A DNA stretch of 64,000 nucleotides. It comes from Paraburkholderia phenoliruptrix (GTDB lineage Bacteria > Pseudomonadota > Gammaproteobacteria > Burkholderiales > Burkholderiaceae). A program made the position numbers and the translations under genes. Numbering within the stretch: the first letter of the stretch is position 1; every line of letters begins with the position of its first letter. A model generated the notes under the pieces. It was not told the DNA's origin. It saw only the letters and a list, made by a program, of their open reading frames with translations, and searched no databases. Below are positions 12,529-23,909 of this stretch, piece after piece. The stretch is taken from the NCBI RefSeq assembly GCF_902859825.1, contig NZ_CADIKB010000015.1:62001-126000 (forward strand). The letters are read 5' to 3'.

Positions 12529-14343
12529 CTAGGCAGTGTGCAGATAAAGGGAGCGCGCTTCGAAACGTTGCGCCAGTTCGTCGGATGGCAACGCCTGACA
12601 GACGAGCCATCCCTGTATGTGGTCACATCCCATCTCGGTGAGCAGGCTGCGCTGCGCTTCGGTTTCGACGCCCTCGGCGACCAGTTCGAGGTCGAGCGTC
12701 TGGGCGAGGCCGACCACCGCGCTGACGATCGCCTGGTCGTTTCGGGAGGTTAGCAGATTCTCGACAAAACTCCTGTCGATCTTCAGTTTTGCAAGGGGAA
12801 ACCGTTGCAGGTAAGCCAGGCTCGAATAGCCGGTACCGAAATCGTCGACGGCAAAGCGGATGCCCATGGCCGTCAGGTCCTCCAGCAGCACCTTGGCGTG
12901 CGCGGGGTCGTGCATCAGCAGACTCTCGGTGATCTCGAACACGAGGCGCCGCGGGTCGATGCCTGTCAGGTTGATCGCCTCGCGCACGGCGTCCTTGAAG
13001 CGCGGATCCCGGAACTGCTGCGGCGACACGTTGACCGCGACATATTGCAGCGAGATGCCCTTTGCATCCCACTGGATCAGCTGCATGCAGGCAACCTTGA
13101 GCACCCAGTTGCCGAGAAAGTTGATGAGCCCGACCGATTCCGCGAGCGGAATGAACATGGACGGCGGCACGAGGCCGTGCACCGGATGCATCCAGCGGAT
13201 CAAGGCCTCCACGCCGACCACGCCGTGCGTGCGGCTGCTCGTGATCGGCTGGAAGTGCAGCGAGAATTCGCCGTTGCGTACGCCGTCGTAGAGGTCCGCC
13301 TCCAGTTTCAGGCGTTCGGCGTCGGCGGGATTGTCGTCCGGCACGTAGAAGGCGAGCGTGTTGCCGCCCGCCGCCTTCGCCTGCAGCAACGCGTGGTCGG
13401 CCCAGCGCAGCAGGTGCGTGTCGTGCGCGGCGGTGTCGTTCGCGTGACGCACGTCCGGATAAAGCGCAATGCCGATGCTCGCCGACAGATGCACCTGCTG
13501 GCCGTTAAATACATACGGCTGCTGGATCGCGGTCAAGAGGCGCCGCGCCAGCGCTTCCGCTGCCGCGGCGGCGTCGGTGCGGTTGGCGGCGGGCTTGACG
13601 AGAATCGCGAACTCGTCGCTGGCGATGCGGGCCACCGTCTCGTTCGGGCTCGTCATGTTCAGAATGCGCCGCGCCGTGTCGCGCAGCATTTCGTCGCCGG
13701 CGTCGTAGCCGAGCGCGCGGTTCACCCGCTGATAATCGTCGATGTCGAGCAGCAGCAGCGCGGCGGGCGTGCCGTGCGCGTCGGCCCGCTGTTGCGCTTC
13801 GAGCAGCGCGGGAATCAGCGCGGACTGGTTGGCGAGATTGGTCAGCCGATCGAGATGGAGCGCCTGGATGAGGCGCTCCTCGCTCGCGCGCCAGGCCGAC
13901 ACGTCGAAGCCGGCGATCGCGAAGCCTTCCATGCCGTGGTGGCTGCTGCGCACCACGCGCAACTCGACGGTGATCGGATAGGTCAGCGACTTGATGAGCC
14001 CGAGCGTCGCCTTTTCGACATTGCCGGTGGTGGAGGCGCGCGCGAGCAGCGCGTCAAGGCGCGCCGTGTCGGTCTGAGCCACCAGTTCGTGCAGCGTGAT
14101 GGTCTCCAGATACTCGCGGTGATAGCCGATAAAGCGCAGGCTCGCGTCGGACACGTAGATGAAGCGCAGCTCGTTGTCCACGTGCGCGAGCAGATCCACG
14201 GCGCCGACCACCTGTTCGAGTTGCGGCAGGGCGGGCGGCTCGGCTTGCGGTGTGTCCTCGACGCGCCGGCCACGGCCCAGAAGCCGGTCGACGACCGTGC
14301 GCAAGGAGCCCCGGCGGGGCGCGGTGATCCTGTTCGCTTCCAT
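12529..14343 (-). CDS. PAS-GGDEF-EAL protein, probable c-di-GMP phosphodiesterase
   Basis: About 604 residues with PAS (about 40-150), GGDEF (about 165-330) and EAL (about 345-595) domains. The GGDEF signature is degraded to ASDEF (RIASDEFAILV), so cyclase activity is unlikely. The EAL domain looks intact: VEALIRW, VNVSPQQF, FEITES, DDFGTGYSSL, KIDRSFV and AEGVET are all present, supporting c-di-GMP hydrolysis. No membrane segment is visible, so it is probably cytosolic. The frame is open to an ATG at 14433, but the extra 30 residues are Pro/Arg-rich and neither start has a good ribosome site; I prefer ATG 14343 (MEANRIT). It is divergent from the second EAL-HDOD gene. Confidence 0.88.
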   Translation of the reverse strand: MEANRITAPRRGSLRTVVDRLLGRGRRVEDTPQAEPPALPQLEQVVGAVDLLAHVDNELRFIYVSDASLRFIGYHREYLETITLHELVAQTDTARLDALLARASTTGNVEKATLGLIKSLTYPITVELRVVRSSHHGMEGFAIAGFDVSAWRASEERLIQALHLDRLTNLANQSALIPALLEAQQRADAHGTPAALLLLDIDDYQRVNRALGYDAGDEMLRDTARRILNMTSPNETVARIASDEFAILVKPAANRTDAAAAAEALARRLLTAIQQPYVFNGQQVHLSASIGIALYPDVRHANDTAAHDTHLLRWADHALLQAKAAGGNTLAFYVPDDNPADAERLKLEADLYDGVRNGEFSLHFQPITSSRTHGVVGVEALIRWMHPVHGLVPPSMFIPLAESVGLINFLGNWVLKVACMQLIQWDAKGISLQYVAVNVSPQQFRDPRFKDAVREAINLTGIDPRRLVFEITESLLMHDPAHAKVLLEDLTAMGIRFAVDDFGTGYSSLAYLQRFPLAKLKIDRSFVENLLTSRNDQAIVSAVVGLAQTLDLELVAEGVETEAQRSLLTEMGCDHIQGWLVCQALPSDELAQRFEARSLYLHTA

Positions 14344-14660
14344 GTTTGTCGCTGGCAACCTGTGTTCGTCTGCGGGCGGGGCGGCTGGCCGTTCGCCTCG
14401 TCGGGGCGGCAAAACGGTATCAGGCCACCCCATCAGGACAAGATAACGACCCGCCGCCCGAAATCTTTAGTGGCTGCGCGAGAAAAACATCCCGTAAGGG
14501 AAATCGGCGCGCGACGGCCGCCGGAAATGGCCGATTCAGGGTTGATCCGGCGCGGATTCGGTTAAAGTGCGGTTGCCCCACGTCCGTTAATACGGCAAAC
14601 CCCTGTGCGTTGGCGGCGCGCCGCTGCCGCTCAGGCCTTCGAAAGCTGCACCGATGATCC

Positions 14661-15998
14661 ATGTCTGAACTTCATTTGGTCCGGGCCTCCGCCCGGCGCA
14701 TCGAGGTGCGCGACGCGACCGGCGACGATCCCGACGCGGCTACGGCCGCGCAGTTCGTCTATCTCGGCCGGCAACCGATCCTCGATCGCGCGGGCGCCCT
14801 TAATGCGTACGAACTGCTGTTCCGGGCCGGCGCCCAGAACTATGCGCAGGTCACCAACGACGCGCAGGCGACCGCGCAGGTGGTGGCGCGCGCGCTCGGC
14901 GGCATCGGCGTGCCCGCTGTGCTCGGACGGCATCGCGGCTTCGTGAATATCGACCGCGAGCTGCTGTTCGACGACATCGTCCATGTCATGCCGCCGGAGC
15001 GGTTTGTGCTCGAAATCCTCGAAACGGTCAAGTTCGACGCGCAACTCGCGCGCCGGCTCGGCGAGCTGCGGCGCGGCGGTTTCCAGGTCGCGCTCGACGA
15101 CGTGACGCAGCTCTCCGACGAACTGCTCGCGATGCTGCCGCATGCGGACATCGTCAAGATCGACTTCCTGCAGACGGCGCGCGCGCATCTGCCGGAACTC
15201 GCGGCGGCCATGCGCGGCCGAGGCAAGACGCTGATCGCCGAAAAAGTCGAGACGCGCGAAGACTTCGCGCTCGCCCGCGATCTCGGCTTCGACCTCTTCC
15301 AGGGCTACTTCTTCGCGCGGCCGCAAGTGCTGGCCGCGCCGCGCAACCGCTCGCCGCGTCCGGGCCTGTTGCGCCTGCTCGCGCTGCTGTCGCGCGACGC
15401 GGGCATCGTCGAGCTGGAAGCCGAGCTGAAGCTGAATCCGAGCGTCGTCGTGCAGTTGCTGCGCCTCGTCAATTCGAGCGCCTTCGGTCTTGGACGCAAT
15501 ATCGCGTCGCTGCGCGAGGCGATCATTGCGACCGGCACGCGGCAGATCGCCCGCTGGGCGCAGCTGCTGCTTTACGCGGACAGCGGCGAGCTGCCGTGGC
15601 GAGCCGATCCGCTCGTCCAGCTGGCGGGCACCCGCTCGCGCTTCATGGAGCTGGCCGCGGGCTGGCTGCGTCCCGCCGACGACGAATTCGCCGACGCCGC
15701 GTTCATGACCGGCATCTTTTCGCTCGTGCATGTGCTGCTCGGCAGCACGCCGAAAGCGGTGCTCGAAAAGCTCGGCCTCGCGCCGCAGATTCGCGAGGCG
15801 ATCGTCGAGAAAAGCGGACCGCTCGGCACGCTCCTGCGTATCGCCCAGGCGGCCGGCGAGGGCGGCGACGCGGCGTCGATCGCGCGCAGCGCCGATGCGC
15901 CGCCGGAATTCGCCGCGCTCACGCCCGAGATACTGGCCGAGCTGAATCTCTCCGCGGCGGCGTGGTTCGGCGCGCATATCGAGGAGGCGGCGGCCTGA
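14661..15998 (+). CDS. EAL-HDOD signalling protein (second paralogue)
   Basis: Protein of 445 residues with the same EAL-HDOD order as the gene at 9455. Signature YLGRQPILDRAGALNAYELLF; HDOD part ELKLNPSVVVQLLRLVNSSAF and EAIIATGTRQIARWAQLLLYA. The EAL domain is better preserved than in the first paralogue: NIDRELLF, LEILETV, ALDDVTQ, VKID and AEKVET are readable, with ELL in place of EAL. It may therefore still bind or cleave c-di-GMP. It is transcribed divergently from the PAS-GGDEF-EAL gene across about 300 bp. The first ~30 residues are not conserved, so the exact start is less certain. Confidence 0.87.
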   Translation: MSELHLVRASARRIEVRDATGDDPDAATAAQFVYLGRQPILDRAGALNAYELLFRAGAQNYAQVTNDAQATAQVVARALGGIGVPAVLGRHRGFVNIDRELLFDDIVHVMPPERFVLEILETVKFDAQLARRLGELRRGGFQVALDDVTQLSDELLAMLPHADIVKIDFLQTARAHLPELAAAMRGRGKTLIAEKVETREDFALARDLGFDLFQGYFFARPQVLAAPRNRSPRPGLLRLLALLSRDAGIVELEAELKLNPSVVVQLLRLVNSSAFGLGRNIASLREAIIATGTRQIARWAQLLLYADSGELPWRADPLVQLAGTRSRFMELAAGWLRPADDEFADAAFMTGIFSLVHVLLGSTPKAVLEKLGLAPQIREAIVEKSGPLGTLLRIAQAAGEGGDAASIARSADAPPEFAALTPEILAELNLSAAAWFGAHIEEAAA

Positions 15999-16251
15999 TC
16001 GCCCGTCTGCCGATTCGCGACGACGTCGGCATCGGCATGCATGCCGTTTGCTGCATGCCGCATGCCGTTTGCGGCTTCTCGCACTTATTTTTCGCGTACG
16101 TGGTCCAATAGAGCGCAAGGCTGGCCGTTCATGCTTCGGTGCGGCGCGTTAGACGCTTGCATGCTGCTCGACCATCGGTCACTGCCGCTGAACGGCACAG
16201 CCGTGAATTCCTGCCGGAATCCGGTATGCATCGACGCACAAAGGATCGCAG

Positions 16252-16812
16252 ATGAAGAGAAAGCTCATGCCGGCGGTGCTGGCCGCCGCAGTGTCGGTGG
16301 CGTGCGCCGCTTATTCGTTGGCCGCGCACGCGACGCTCAAGCCGGGCGACACGGCGCCGCCATTCACCGCAGAGGCGTCGCTCGGCGGCAAGACCTACAC
16401 CTATTCGCTTGCCGACGAGCTGAAAAAGGGCCCCGTGGTGCTGTACTTCTACCCGGCCGCTTTCACCAAGGGCTGCACGATCGAGGCGCATGAATTCGCC
16501 GAGGCCGTCGACGAATACAAGAAATATGGCGCGACGGTGATCGGCGTGTCGCACGACAACATCGACACGTTGACGAAGTTCTCGGTGAGCGAGTGCCGCA
16601 GCAAATTCCCGGTGGCCGCGGACGCGCAGTCGAAAGTGATCGGCGCCTACGACGCCGGCATGCCGATGCATAGCTCGATGGCCAACCGCGTGTCGTATGT
16701 GATCGCGCCGGACGGCAAGATCATCTACGAGTACACGAGCCTTTGGCCGGAGAAGCATGTGGAGAACACGCTCAAGGCCGTGAAGGATTGGGCCGCGACG
16801 CACAAGCCGTAA
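16252..16812 (+). CDS. exported peroxiredoxin (AhpC/TSA-Bcp type)
   Basis: Thioredoxin-fold peroxidase of 186 residues with a Sec signal peptide at about residues 1-27 (MKRK start, Ala/Val core, cleavage after AAHA). The peroxidatic cysteine is C75 in AAFTKGCTIEAHEF, the variant of the TPGCTxEA motif of Bcp-like enzymes. A second cysteine in SECRSKFP could resolve the disulfide. DGKIIYEYTSLWPEKHVENTL closes the domain. It should reduce peroxides in the periplasm; its reductant is not evident here. AAAGGAT stands 7 bases before the ATG. The gene seems to be cotranscribed with the small membrane gene 22 bp downstream. Confidence 0.9.
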   Translation: MKRKLMPAVLAAAVSVACAAYSLAAHATLKPGDTAPPFTAEASLGGKTYTYSLADELKKGPVVLYFYPAAFTKGCTIEAHEFAEAVDEYKKYGATVIGVSHDNIDTLTKFSVSECRSKFPVAADAQSKVIGAYDAGMPMHSSMANRVSYVIAPDGKIIYEYTSLWPEKHVENTLKAVKDWAATHKP

Positions 16813-16834
16813 CGCTTCCGCTCGAAGGTTCGCG

Positions 16835-17299
16835 ATGCCGATTCTGGTTGGATTATTCGCGCTGATCGCGCTCGGGTACGGCGCGGTGCGCGCGTTCGAC
16901 GCGTTGCAGGCGGCTTTCGGCACGGCGGTGGCCGTCGGCGTCGCGGTGCTGGCCGCGTTGCTGCTGATCGCCGCCGTGGCTTACTGGCTGCGTCGCCGCA
17001 AGGAGGTTGCGCCGAATGTTCGCGACGGCAACTGGACACACCGGCTGGACGGCACGTGGGGCTCGGTGCGGCTCGCCGCGGGCCAGCGCTTTTGCGAGGT
17101 CCGGCTTGGCGGGGAAGAGGGCGCCTATATCTTTGCCGATCTGCTCGCCGCCGAGGTGGCGCGTCAGGAAACGCAATGGCAGCTCGCGCTGAAGGTCAAG
17201 GACGCCGCGCGCGGCGTCTGGCTGCTGCCGATGCAGAGCGAGCGGCAGGCAAGGCAATGGCAACGCATTTTTCTGCTCGCGATGGAGCAGAAGCTCTAA
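16835..17299 (+). CDS. hypothetical membrane protein
   Basis: Protein of 154 residues that I do not recognise. Two hydrophobic segments (about 2-18 and 30-48, the second ending in WLRRRKE) suggest membrane anchoring. The remainder, about 100 residues, is soluble and could face the cytosol by the positive-inside rule. It contains WTHRLDGTWGSVRLA and ends in KL. It starts 22 bp after the peroxiredoxin stop with AAGG upstream, so the two are likely one transcript. Coding character (high GC3, no rare breaks) supports a real gene. No function is proposed. Confidence 0.7.
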   Translation: MPILVGLFALIALGYGAVRAFDALQAAFGTAVAVGVAVLAALLLIAAVAYWLRRRKEVAPNVRDGNWTHRLDGTWGSVRLAAGQRFCEVRLGGEEGAYIFADLLAAEVARQETQWQLALKVKDAARGVWLLPMQSERQARQWQRIFLLAMEQKL

Positions 17300-17434
17300 C
17301 GCCGATTGCGCCGGCGGCATGAAGTCGAGCGGACGAGCTTTGCTTGTCGGCTTGCTTAAAGCTCGCCGCGCCCTGGCGCTTGCATCAGCTTACGTCAGCT
17401 CGTGCGGCATCGCGTGCCGTCGCATCCCATGGCA

Positions 17435-20400
17435 TCAGGGCGACGGCGCGATACCGCGTCTGCGCGCCTTGCGCGACTCCCAGCGCACGCGGATCCGGTC
17501 CATGTACAGATAGACGACCGGCGTGGTGTAAAGCGTCAGCATCTGGCTCATGATCAGCCCGCCGACAATCGCAATGCCGAGCGGCGCGCGCAACTCCGCA
17601 CCTTCGCCGCGTCCGAACGCGAGCGGCAGCGCACCGAGCATCGCGGCGAAGGTGGTCATCATGATCGGACGGAAGCGCAGGAGGCACGCCTCGTGAATCG
17701 CGTCGCGCGACGAGCGGCCGTGGCGCGACGCCTCGATCGCGAAATCCACCATCATGATCGCGTTCTTCTTCACGATGCCGATGAGCAGAATCACGCCGAT
17801 CAACGCGATGATGCTGAACTCGGTCTGAAAGAGGAGCAGCGCGAGCAACGCGCCGACGCCGGCCGACGGCAGCGTCGACAGAATGGTGAGCGGGTGGATA
17901 TAGCTCTCGTACAGAATGCCGAGCACGATATAGACGGCGGCAAGCGCGGCCAGAATCAGGATGGGCTGATCCGACATCGACTGCTGGAACGCCTGCGCGG
18001 TGCCCTGGAAGCTGCCGTGGATGGTGGCCGGCATGCCGATCTCGGCCATGGTCTGGTAGATCGCCTGCGTTGCGGTGGACAGCGACACGCCCGGCGGCAA
18101 GTTGAACGAGATTGTCGAAGCGACGAACTGGCTCTGGTGATTTACCGAAAGCGGCGTATTGCCCGGGCCGAAGCTCGCGATGGCGGAGAGCGGCACCATC
18201 GTTTCCTTCGACGTCGACACCGCCGCGCCCGACGACGCGCTCGACTTGCCGCTCGACGCAATCGAATTGATCGCCTGGTTGCGCGCCGAATCGGCGGCAA
18301 TCGCCGCGGCGCTCGACGCTGTCGTGCCGCCCGTGCCGCCCGACGACGCGCTGGTGGACGATTTCGTCGCCGACGTGGTTGCCGTGCTTGCGGTGACCGT
18401 GCCCGCAGGTGCATTGGTGGTCTGCGCGCCGCTAGCGCTGCCGCCCGACGTGCTGATGTACACCTGCTTGAGCATGTCCGGGCTTTGCCAGTATTTCGGC
18501 GCCACTTCCATCACGACGTGATACTGGTTGAGCGGGTTGTAGATCGTCGACACCTGACGCTGGCCAAACGCGTCGTAGAGCGTGTTGTCGATCTGCGCAG
18601 GCTTGATGCCTAGCCGCGCCGCGCTCGCGCGGTCGATCGTGACCATGGCTTCCAGGCCGCCTTGCTGCTGGTCGGAATTCACGTCCGCGAGTTCCTTGCG
18701 CGCCTGCAGCGCCTCCGTGAGCTTCGGCCCCCACAGGTACAGGTCGGGTGTCGAATCGGCGAGCAGCGTGAACTGATATTGCGCGTTCGACTGCCGCCCG
18801 CCCACGCGTATGTCCTGCACCGCCTGCAGGAACGTGCGGGCGCCCGCGACGTCGGCAAGCGGCGCACGCAATTGCTGGATCACCTGATCGGCGGAAATCT
18901 TGCGCTCGCTCTTCGGTTTCAGCGAGACGAACATGAAGCCCGAATTGGTCTGCCGGCCGCCTGTGAAGCCGACCACGCTGTCGACGGCCGGGTTCTTGCC
19001 GACGATTTCCATCATCTGCGAGAACTTGCCTTTCATGGCCTGAAACGACGTGCTCTGGTCCGCCTGAATGCCGCCGATGAGCCGCCCCGTGTCCTGCTGC
19101 GGGAAAAATCCCTTCGGCACGACGATGTAGAGCCAGATATTCAGGCCGATGGTGGCGAGCAGCACGAACAGAATGAGCCGCGGATGCAGCAGCGCCCAGC
19201 CGAGCGTGCGTTCGTAGCCGCGCTGCATGCGGGCAAAGCCGCGCTCCAGCCAGCGGCCGAACCGGCCTTCCTCGCGCTGTTCGTGCGGCTCGCGCAAAAG
19301 GCGCGAGCACATCATCGGCGTGAGCGTGAGGGAGACGATGAGCGACACGCCGATGGCAAGCGACAGCGTCAGCGCGAACTCGCGGAACAGCCGCCCGACG
19401 ATGCCGCCCATCAGCAGGATCGGCAGGAACACGGCGACGAGCGAGATGCTGATCGACATGACCGTGAAGCCGACTTCGCGCGCGCCGAGGAACGCGGCCT
19501 TCATGCGCGGCACGCCGTTCTCGATGTGGCGCGAGATGTTTTCGAGCACGACGATGGCGTCGTCCACCACGAAGCCGGTCGCGATGGTCAGGGCCATGAG
19601 CGAGAGGTTGTCGATCGAGAAACCGAGCAGATACATCGCGCCGAACGTGCCGATAATCGAAATCGGCACCGCGACGCTCGGAATGAGCGTGGCGCGCCAG
19701 TTGCGCAGGAACAGGAACACCACCATCACGACGAGCGCCACCGCGATCATCAGCGTGTGCTCGGTGTCTTTCAGCGACGCGCGGATGGTGGTCGAGCGGT
19801 CGGCGGTCGGTGTGATGTCCACGTCCGCGGGCAGCGACGCGTGCAGTTGCGGCAGCATCGCCGTGACGCGGTCGATGGTTTCGATGATGTTCGCGCCGGG
19901 CTGCCGGTACAGAATCACGAGCACCGAGCGCTTGCCGTTGAAGAGGCCGAGGTTGCGCAGGTCCTCCACCGAATCCACGACTTCGGCCACGTCCGACAGT
20001 TTGACCGCCGAGCCGTTGCGATACGCGATCACGAGGTCGCGGTACTGCGCCGCCTTGCTCGCCTGGTCGTTCGTATAGATCTGCACGCGGTTCTGGCCGA
20101 ACTCAATGGAACCCTTCGGACTGTTGGCGTTGGCCGCGGCGAGCGCCGCGCGCACGTCTTCGAGGCCGATGCCGTAGTGAAACAGCGCCTGCGGTTCCAG
20201 TTCGACGCGCACGGCCGGGTTGGCCGAGCCGCTCACGTCCACTTCGCCGACCCCCTCCACTTGCGAGAGCGACTGCTGCAGCACGGTGGCCGCGGAGTCG
20301 TACAACTGCCCGGCGGTGAGCGTTTTCGACGTGAGCGCGAGAATCATGATGGGCGCGTCGGCCGGATTGACCTTGTGATAGGTCGGATTGCTGCGCAGGC

Positions 20401-20764
20401 TGGCCGGCAGATCGGCGCGCGCGGCGTTGATGGCCGCCTGGACGTCGCGCGCGGCGCCGTCGATGTTGCGGTTCAGGCCGAACTGCATCGTGATGCGCGT
20501 GGAGCCGACGGAGCTCATCGACGTCATTTCGGTGACGTCGGCGATCGAACCGAGGTGCCGTTCGAGCGGACTCGCCACGCTGGTCGCCACCGTGTCCGGG
20601 CTTGCCCCCGGCAACGACGCCTGGACCGAAATGGTCGGGAAGTCCACTTGCGGCAGCGGCGCGACCGGCAGCTTCATGAACGCGAAAATGCCTGACAGCG
20701 CGATGCCGATGGCGAGCAGCGTGGTGGCGACGGGGCGCGAGATAAACGGACGCGACAGGTTCAT
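17435..20764 (-). CDS. mdtC: RND efflux transporter, MdtC-type subunit with enlarged linker
   Basis: Inner-membrane proton-driven RND pump of 1109 residues; MdtC is usually about 1025. N-terminus [22 protein letters not shown]; conserved [19 protein letters not shown] in TM4 with the proton-relay aspartates; [20 protein letters not shown] near the C-terminus. The excess length is a Ser/Thr/Ala/Gly-rich insert at about residues 770-856 (18197-18450), in a periplasmic loop where its paralogue MdtB has only a few residues. ATG 20764 has AGGGAA 8 bases upstream and lies 4 bp after the mdtB stop; a 22-residue upstream extension would overlap mdtB and is rejected. It is the last gene of an mdtABC operon. 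Confidence 0.92.
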   Translation of the reverse strand: MNLSRPFISRPVATTLLAIGIALSGIFAFMKLPVAPLPQVDFPTISVQASLPGASPDTVATSVASPLERHLGSIADVTEMTSMSSVGSTRITMQFGLNRNIDGAARDVQAAINAARADLPASLRSNPTYHKVNPADAPIMILALTSKTLTAGQLYDSAATVLQQSLSQVEGVGEVDVSGSANPAVRVELEPQALFHYGIGLEDVRAALAAANANSPKGSIEFGQNRVQIYTNDQASKAAQYRDLVIAYRNGSAVKLSDVAEVVDSVEDLRNLGLFNGKRSVLVILYRQPGANIIETIDRVTAMLPQLHASLPADVDITPTADRSTTIRASLKDTEHTLMIAVALVVMVVFLFLRNWRATLIPSVAVPISIIGTFGAMYLLGFSIDNLSLMALTIATGFVVDDAIVVLENISRHIENGVPRMKAAFLGAREVGFTVMSISISLVAVFLPILLMGGIVGRLFREFALTLSLAIGVSLIVSLTLTPMMCSRLLREPHEQREEGRFGRWLERGFARMQRGYERTLGWALLHPRLILFVLLATIGLNIWLYIVVPKGFFPQQDTGRLIGGIQADQSTSFQAMKGKFSQMMEIVGKNPAVDSVVGFTGGRQTNSGFMFVSLKPKSERKISADQVIQQLRAPLADVAGARTFLQAVQDIRVGGRQSNAQYQFTLLADSTPDLYLWGPKLTEALQARKELADVNSDQQQGGLEAMVTIDRASAARLGIKPAQIDNTLYDAFGQRQVSTIYNPLNQYHVVMEVAPKYWQSPDMLKQVYISTSGGSASGAQTTNAPAGTVTASTATTSATKSSTSASSGGTGGTTASSAAAIAADSARNQAINSIASSGKSSASSGAAVSTSKETMVPLSAIASFGPGNTPLSVNHQSQFVASTISFNLPPGVSLSTATQAIYQTMAEIGMPATIHGSFQGTAQAFQQSMSDQPILILAALAAVYIVLGILYESYIHPLTILSTLPSAGVGALLALLLFQTEFSIIALIGVILLIGIVKKNAIMMVDFAIEASRHGRSSRDAIHEACLLRFRPIMMTTFAAMLGALPLAFGRGEGAELRAPLGIAIVGGLIMSQMLTLYTTPVVYLYMDRIRVRWESRKARRRGIAPSP

Positions 20765-20768
20765 CGCA

Positions 20769-23700
20769 TCAGTTCCCTGCGTCCGTCGCGCCGGCCGCCG
20801 GGCCGCCGCGGTTGAAGCGTTCGCGCGCACGGCGTGCCAGCGAGTCGAACGCGAGGTAGATCACCGGCGTGGTGAAGAGCGTCAGCAACTGGCTCACGAT
20901 CAGACCGCCCGCAATCGCGATGCCGAGCGGCCGGCGCAATTCGGAGCCCGCGCCCGTGCCGAGCATGAGCGGCAGCGCGCCGAGCAGCGCCGCGAGCGTG
21001 GTCATCAGAATGGGCCTGAAGCGCAGCAGGCACGCCTGGTAAATGGCTTCGCGCGGCGCCTTGCCTTCCTCGCGCTCGGCGTAGAGTGCGAAGTCGATCA
21101 TCATGATCGCGTTCTTCTTCACGATGCCGATCAGCAGCACGATGCCGATGATGCCGATGATGTCGAGATCGTGGCCGGTAATCAGCAGCGCGAGCAATGC
21201 GCCGACACCCGCGGACGGCAGTGTGGACAGAATCGTGATCGGGTGAATGAAGCTCTCGTACAGCACGCCGAGCACGATATACATGGTGACGATGGCCGCG
21301 AGAATCAGGAACAGTTCGTTCGAGAGCGACGCCTGGAAGGCGAGCGCCGCGCCCTGATAACGCGTCTGGAACGACGCCGGCAAGCCGATGTCCTTCTCCG
21401 CCTGCTCGATGGCCTTCACCGCCGCGCCGAGCGACGAACCGGGCGCGAGATTGAACGACACCGTGGTCGCGGGAAACTGGCTCAGGTGCGTGACGAGGAG
21501 CGGCGCCGGCTTTTCGACGAACCGCGCAATGGCCGAAAGCGGCACTTGCCCGCCGGACGACGTGGAAGAGGGCAGATAGATCGAATTCAGCGACTCGGTG
21601 TAATGCTGCATGGAAGGCTGCGCTTCCAGAATCACGCGGTACTGGTTCGACTGCGTAAAGATGGTCGACACGATGCGCTGGCCGAACGCGTCGTACAGCG
21701 CGCTGTCCACGGTGGCGGGCGTGATGCCGTAACGCGACGCCGTGGCGCGGTCGATCTCCACATAGACCGACTGGCCGTTGTCCTGCAGGTCGGTTGCGAC
21801 GTCGGCGAGTTCGGGCGACTGTTTCAGGCGCTCGACGAGCTTCGGCACCCACGTCGTGAATTCGCCGATGTTGGGATCCGTCAGCATGAACTGATACTGC
21901 GTGGGGCTGACCGTCGAATCGATGGTCAGATCCTGCACCGGCTGCATGTACAGCGACGCGCCGGCGATGTGCGCGACGTCCTGCTGCAACTGGCGGATCA
22001 CTTCGCTCGCGGTGTGGCTGCGGTCGTCGCGCGGCTTCAGGTTGATGAGCATGCGGCCGCTGTTCAGCGTGATATTGCTGCCGTCCACGCCGATAAACGA
22101 CGTGAGGCTCTCCACGTCCGGATTCTTCAGAATCTGCGCGGCGAGTTCCTGCTGACGCTCGGCCATCGACGCATACGAGACCGACTGCGGCGCCTGCGTG
22201 ATCGCCTGGATGACGCCCGTGTCCTGAACCGGGAAGAAACCCTTCGGAATGAACACATACAGGAGCGCGGTCAGCGCGAGCGTCAGCAGGGCGACGACGA
22301 GCGTGGCGCGCTGCCGGTCCAGCACCCACGTGAGCGCGACGGCGTAACGGGCGATCACCCAGTCGATCGCACGGTGCGCGCGCGCTTCGAAGCGGTGGCT
22401 CTCGTGCGGCGGCGTGTGCCGCAAGAGCTTCGCGCACATCATGGGCACGAGCGTGAGCGACACGACCGCCGAGATCACGATGGTGACGGCCAGCGTGATT
22501 GCGAACTCGTGGAACAGCCGGCCCACCACGTCGCCCATGAAGAGGAGCGGAATCAGCACGGCGATCAGCGAGACGGTCAGCGAAATGATCGTGAAGCCGA
22601 TCTGCTTCGAGCCCTTCAATGCGGCTTCGAGGGGCGATTCCCCTTCTTCCACGTAGCGTGCGATGTTCTCGATCATCACGATCGCGTCGTCGACGACGAA
22701 CCCGGTCGCGATGGTCAGCGCCATCAGCGAGAGGTTGTCGAGCGAAAAGCCGCACAGGTACATCACGGCGAGCGTGCCGATCAGCGAAAGCGGCACGGAG
22801 AGACTCGGAATGATGGTCGCGTAGACGTTGGCGAGAAAGAGGTACATGACCAGCACGACGAGCACGACCGACATCGCGAGTTCGAACTGCACGTCGCGCA
22901 CCGACGCGCGGATCGTGGTGGTGCGGTCGGTGACGACCTGCACGTCGAGCGCAGCGGGCAGCGCCTGCTGCAACTGCGGCAGCAGCTTCTTGATGTTGTC
23001 CACCACCTGAATGACGTTCGCGCCCGGCTGGCGCTGCACGTTCAGGATGATGGCCGGCGTGCCGTCCACCCACGCGCCGAGCTTGGTGTTCTCGGCGCCT
23101 TGCACGATGGTCGCGACGTCGGTGAGCATCACCGGGCGGCCGCCCTTGTAGGCGACTACCGCGCTCTTGTAGCCGTTCGCGTCCGTCAACTGGTCGTTCG
23201 CGTTGATCGTGTAGTTGCGCGTGGGGCCGTCGAAGTTGCCCTTCGGCGTATTGACGTTCAGGTTCGAGATGGTAGTGCGCAGGTCGTCGAGATTCAGACC
23301 GTACGCGGCGAGCGCGCGCGGGTTCGCCTGAATCCGCACGGCCGGCCGCTGGCCGCCCGACAGGCTGACAAGACCCACACCGGCGACCTGCGAGATTTTC
23401 TGCGCGAGACGCGTGTCGGCCAGATCCTGGACTTGCGTGAGCGGCAGCGTTTTCGACGTGATCGCGAGCGTGATGATCGGCGCGTCGGCCGGATTGACCT
23501 TGGCGTAGATCGGCGGCGCGGGCAGGTCGGACGGCAGCAGGTTGCCCGCCGCGTTGATTGCGGCCTGGACTTCCTGCTCGGCGATGTCGAGCGGCAGATC
23601 GAGGCTGAACTGCAGCGTGATGATCGAGGAACCGGCCGAGCTTTGCGACGACATCTGATTGAGCGACGGCATCTGGCCGAACTGCCGCTCGAGCGGCGCG

Positions 23701-23891
23701 GTGACCGACGAGGTCATCACGTCGGGGCTCGCGCCCGGGTAGAACGTCTGCACCTGGATGGTCGGGTAGTCGACTTCGGGCAGCGCGGAGAGCGGCAGAA
23801 AGCGCAGTGCGACGAGGCCGACGAGCATGATTGCCGCCATCAGCAGCGCGGTGCCGACGGGGCGCAGAATAAAGGCGCGGGAGGGATTCAT
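20769..23891 (-). CDS. mdtB: RND efflux transporter, MdtB-type subunit
   Basis: Protein of 1040 residues, the normal MdtB length, with twelve predicted membrane segments and two large periplasmic loops. Landmarks: [60 protein letters not shown] in TM4, and [20 protein letters not shown]. MdtB and MdtC form a heterotrimeric pump that, in Escherichia coli, exports bile salts and novobiocin. mdtA lies upstream with 18 bp between them and mdtC 4 bp downstream, so the three are one operon. No outer-membrane TolC-like gene follows, so the outer channel is supplied elsewhere. Confidence 0.94.
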   Translation of the reverse strand: MNPSRAFILRPVGTALLMAAIMLVGLVALRFLPLSALPEVDYPTIQVQTFYPGASPDVMTSSVTAPLERQFGQMPSLNQMSSQSSAGSSIITLQFSLDLPLDIAEQEVQAAINAAGNLLPSDLPAPPIYAKVNPADAPIITLAITSKTLPLTQVQDLADTRLAQKISQVAGVGLVSLSGGQRPAVRIQANPRALAAYGLNLDDLRTTISNLNVNTPKGNFDGPTRNYTINANDQLTDANGYKSAVVAYKGGRPVMLTDVATIVQGAENTKLGAWVDGTPAIILNVQRQPGANVIQVVDNIKKLLPQLQQALPAALDVQVVTDRTTTIRASVRDVQFELAMSVVLVVLVMYLFLANVYATIIPSLSVPLSLIGTLAVMYLCGFSLDNLSLMALTIATGFVVDDAIVMIENIARYVEEGESPLEAALKGSKQIGFTIISLTVSLIAVLIPLLFMGDVVGRLFHEFAITLAVTIVISAVVSLTLVPMMCAKLLRHTPPHESHRFEARAHRAIDWVIARYAVALTWVLDRQRATLVVALLTLALTALLYVFIPKGFFPVQDTGVIQAITQAPQSVSYASMAERQQELAAQILKNPDVESLTSFIGVDGSNITLNSGRMLINLKPRDDRSHTASEVIRQLQQDVAHIAGASLYMQPVQDLTIDSTVSPTQYQFMLTDPNIGEFTTWVPKLVERLKQSPELADVATDLQDNGQSVYVEIDRATASRYGITPATVDSALYDAFGQRIVSTIFTQSNQYRVILEAQPSMQHYTESLNSIYLPSSTSSGGQVPLSAIARFVEKPAPLLVTHLSQFPATTVSFNLAPGSSLGAAVKAIEQAEKDIGLPASFQTRYQGAALAFQASLSNELFLILAAIVTMYIVLGVLYESFIHPITILSTLPSAGVGALLALLITGHDLDIIGIIGIVLLIGIVKKNAIMMIDFALYAEREEGKAPREAIYQACLLRFRPILMTTLAALLGALPLMLGTGAGSELRRPLGIAIAGGLIVSQLLTLFTTPVIYLAFDSLARRARERFNRGGPAAGATDAGN

Positions 23892-23909
23892 GCGGTAAGT
23901 GCCGTGCCT

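Noticed and set aside
16038..16075. GCATGCCGTTTGC repeat as a regulatory element
   Set aside because: Two short copies in a GC-rich gap, with no symmetry or placement relative to a promoter that supports a function.
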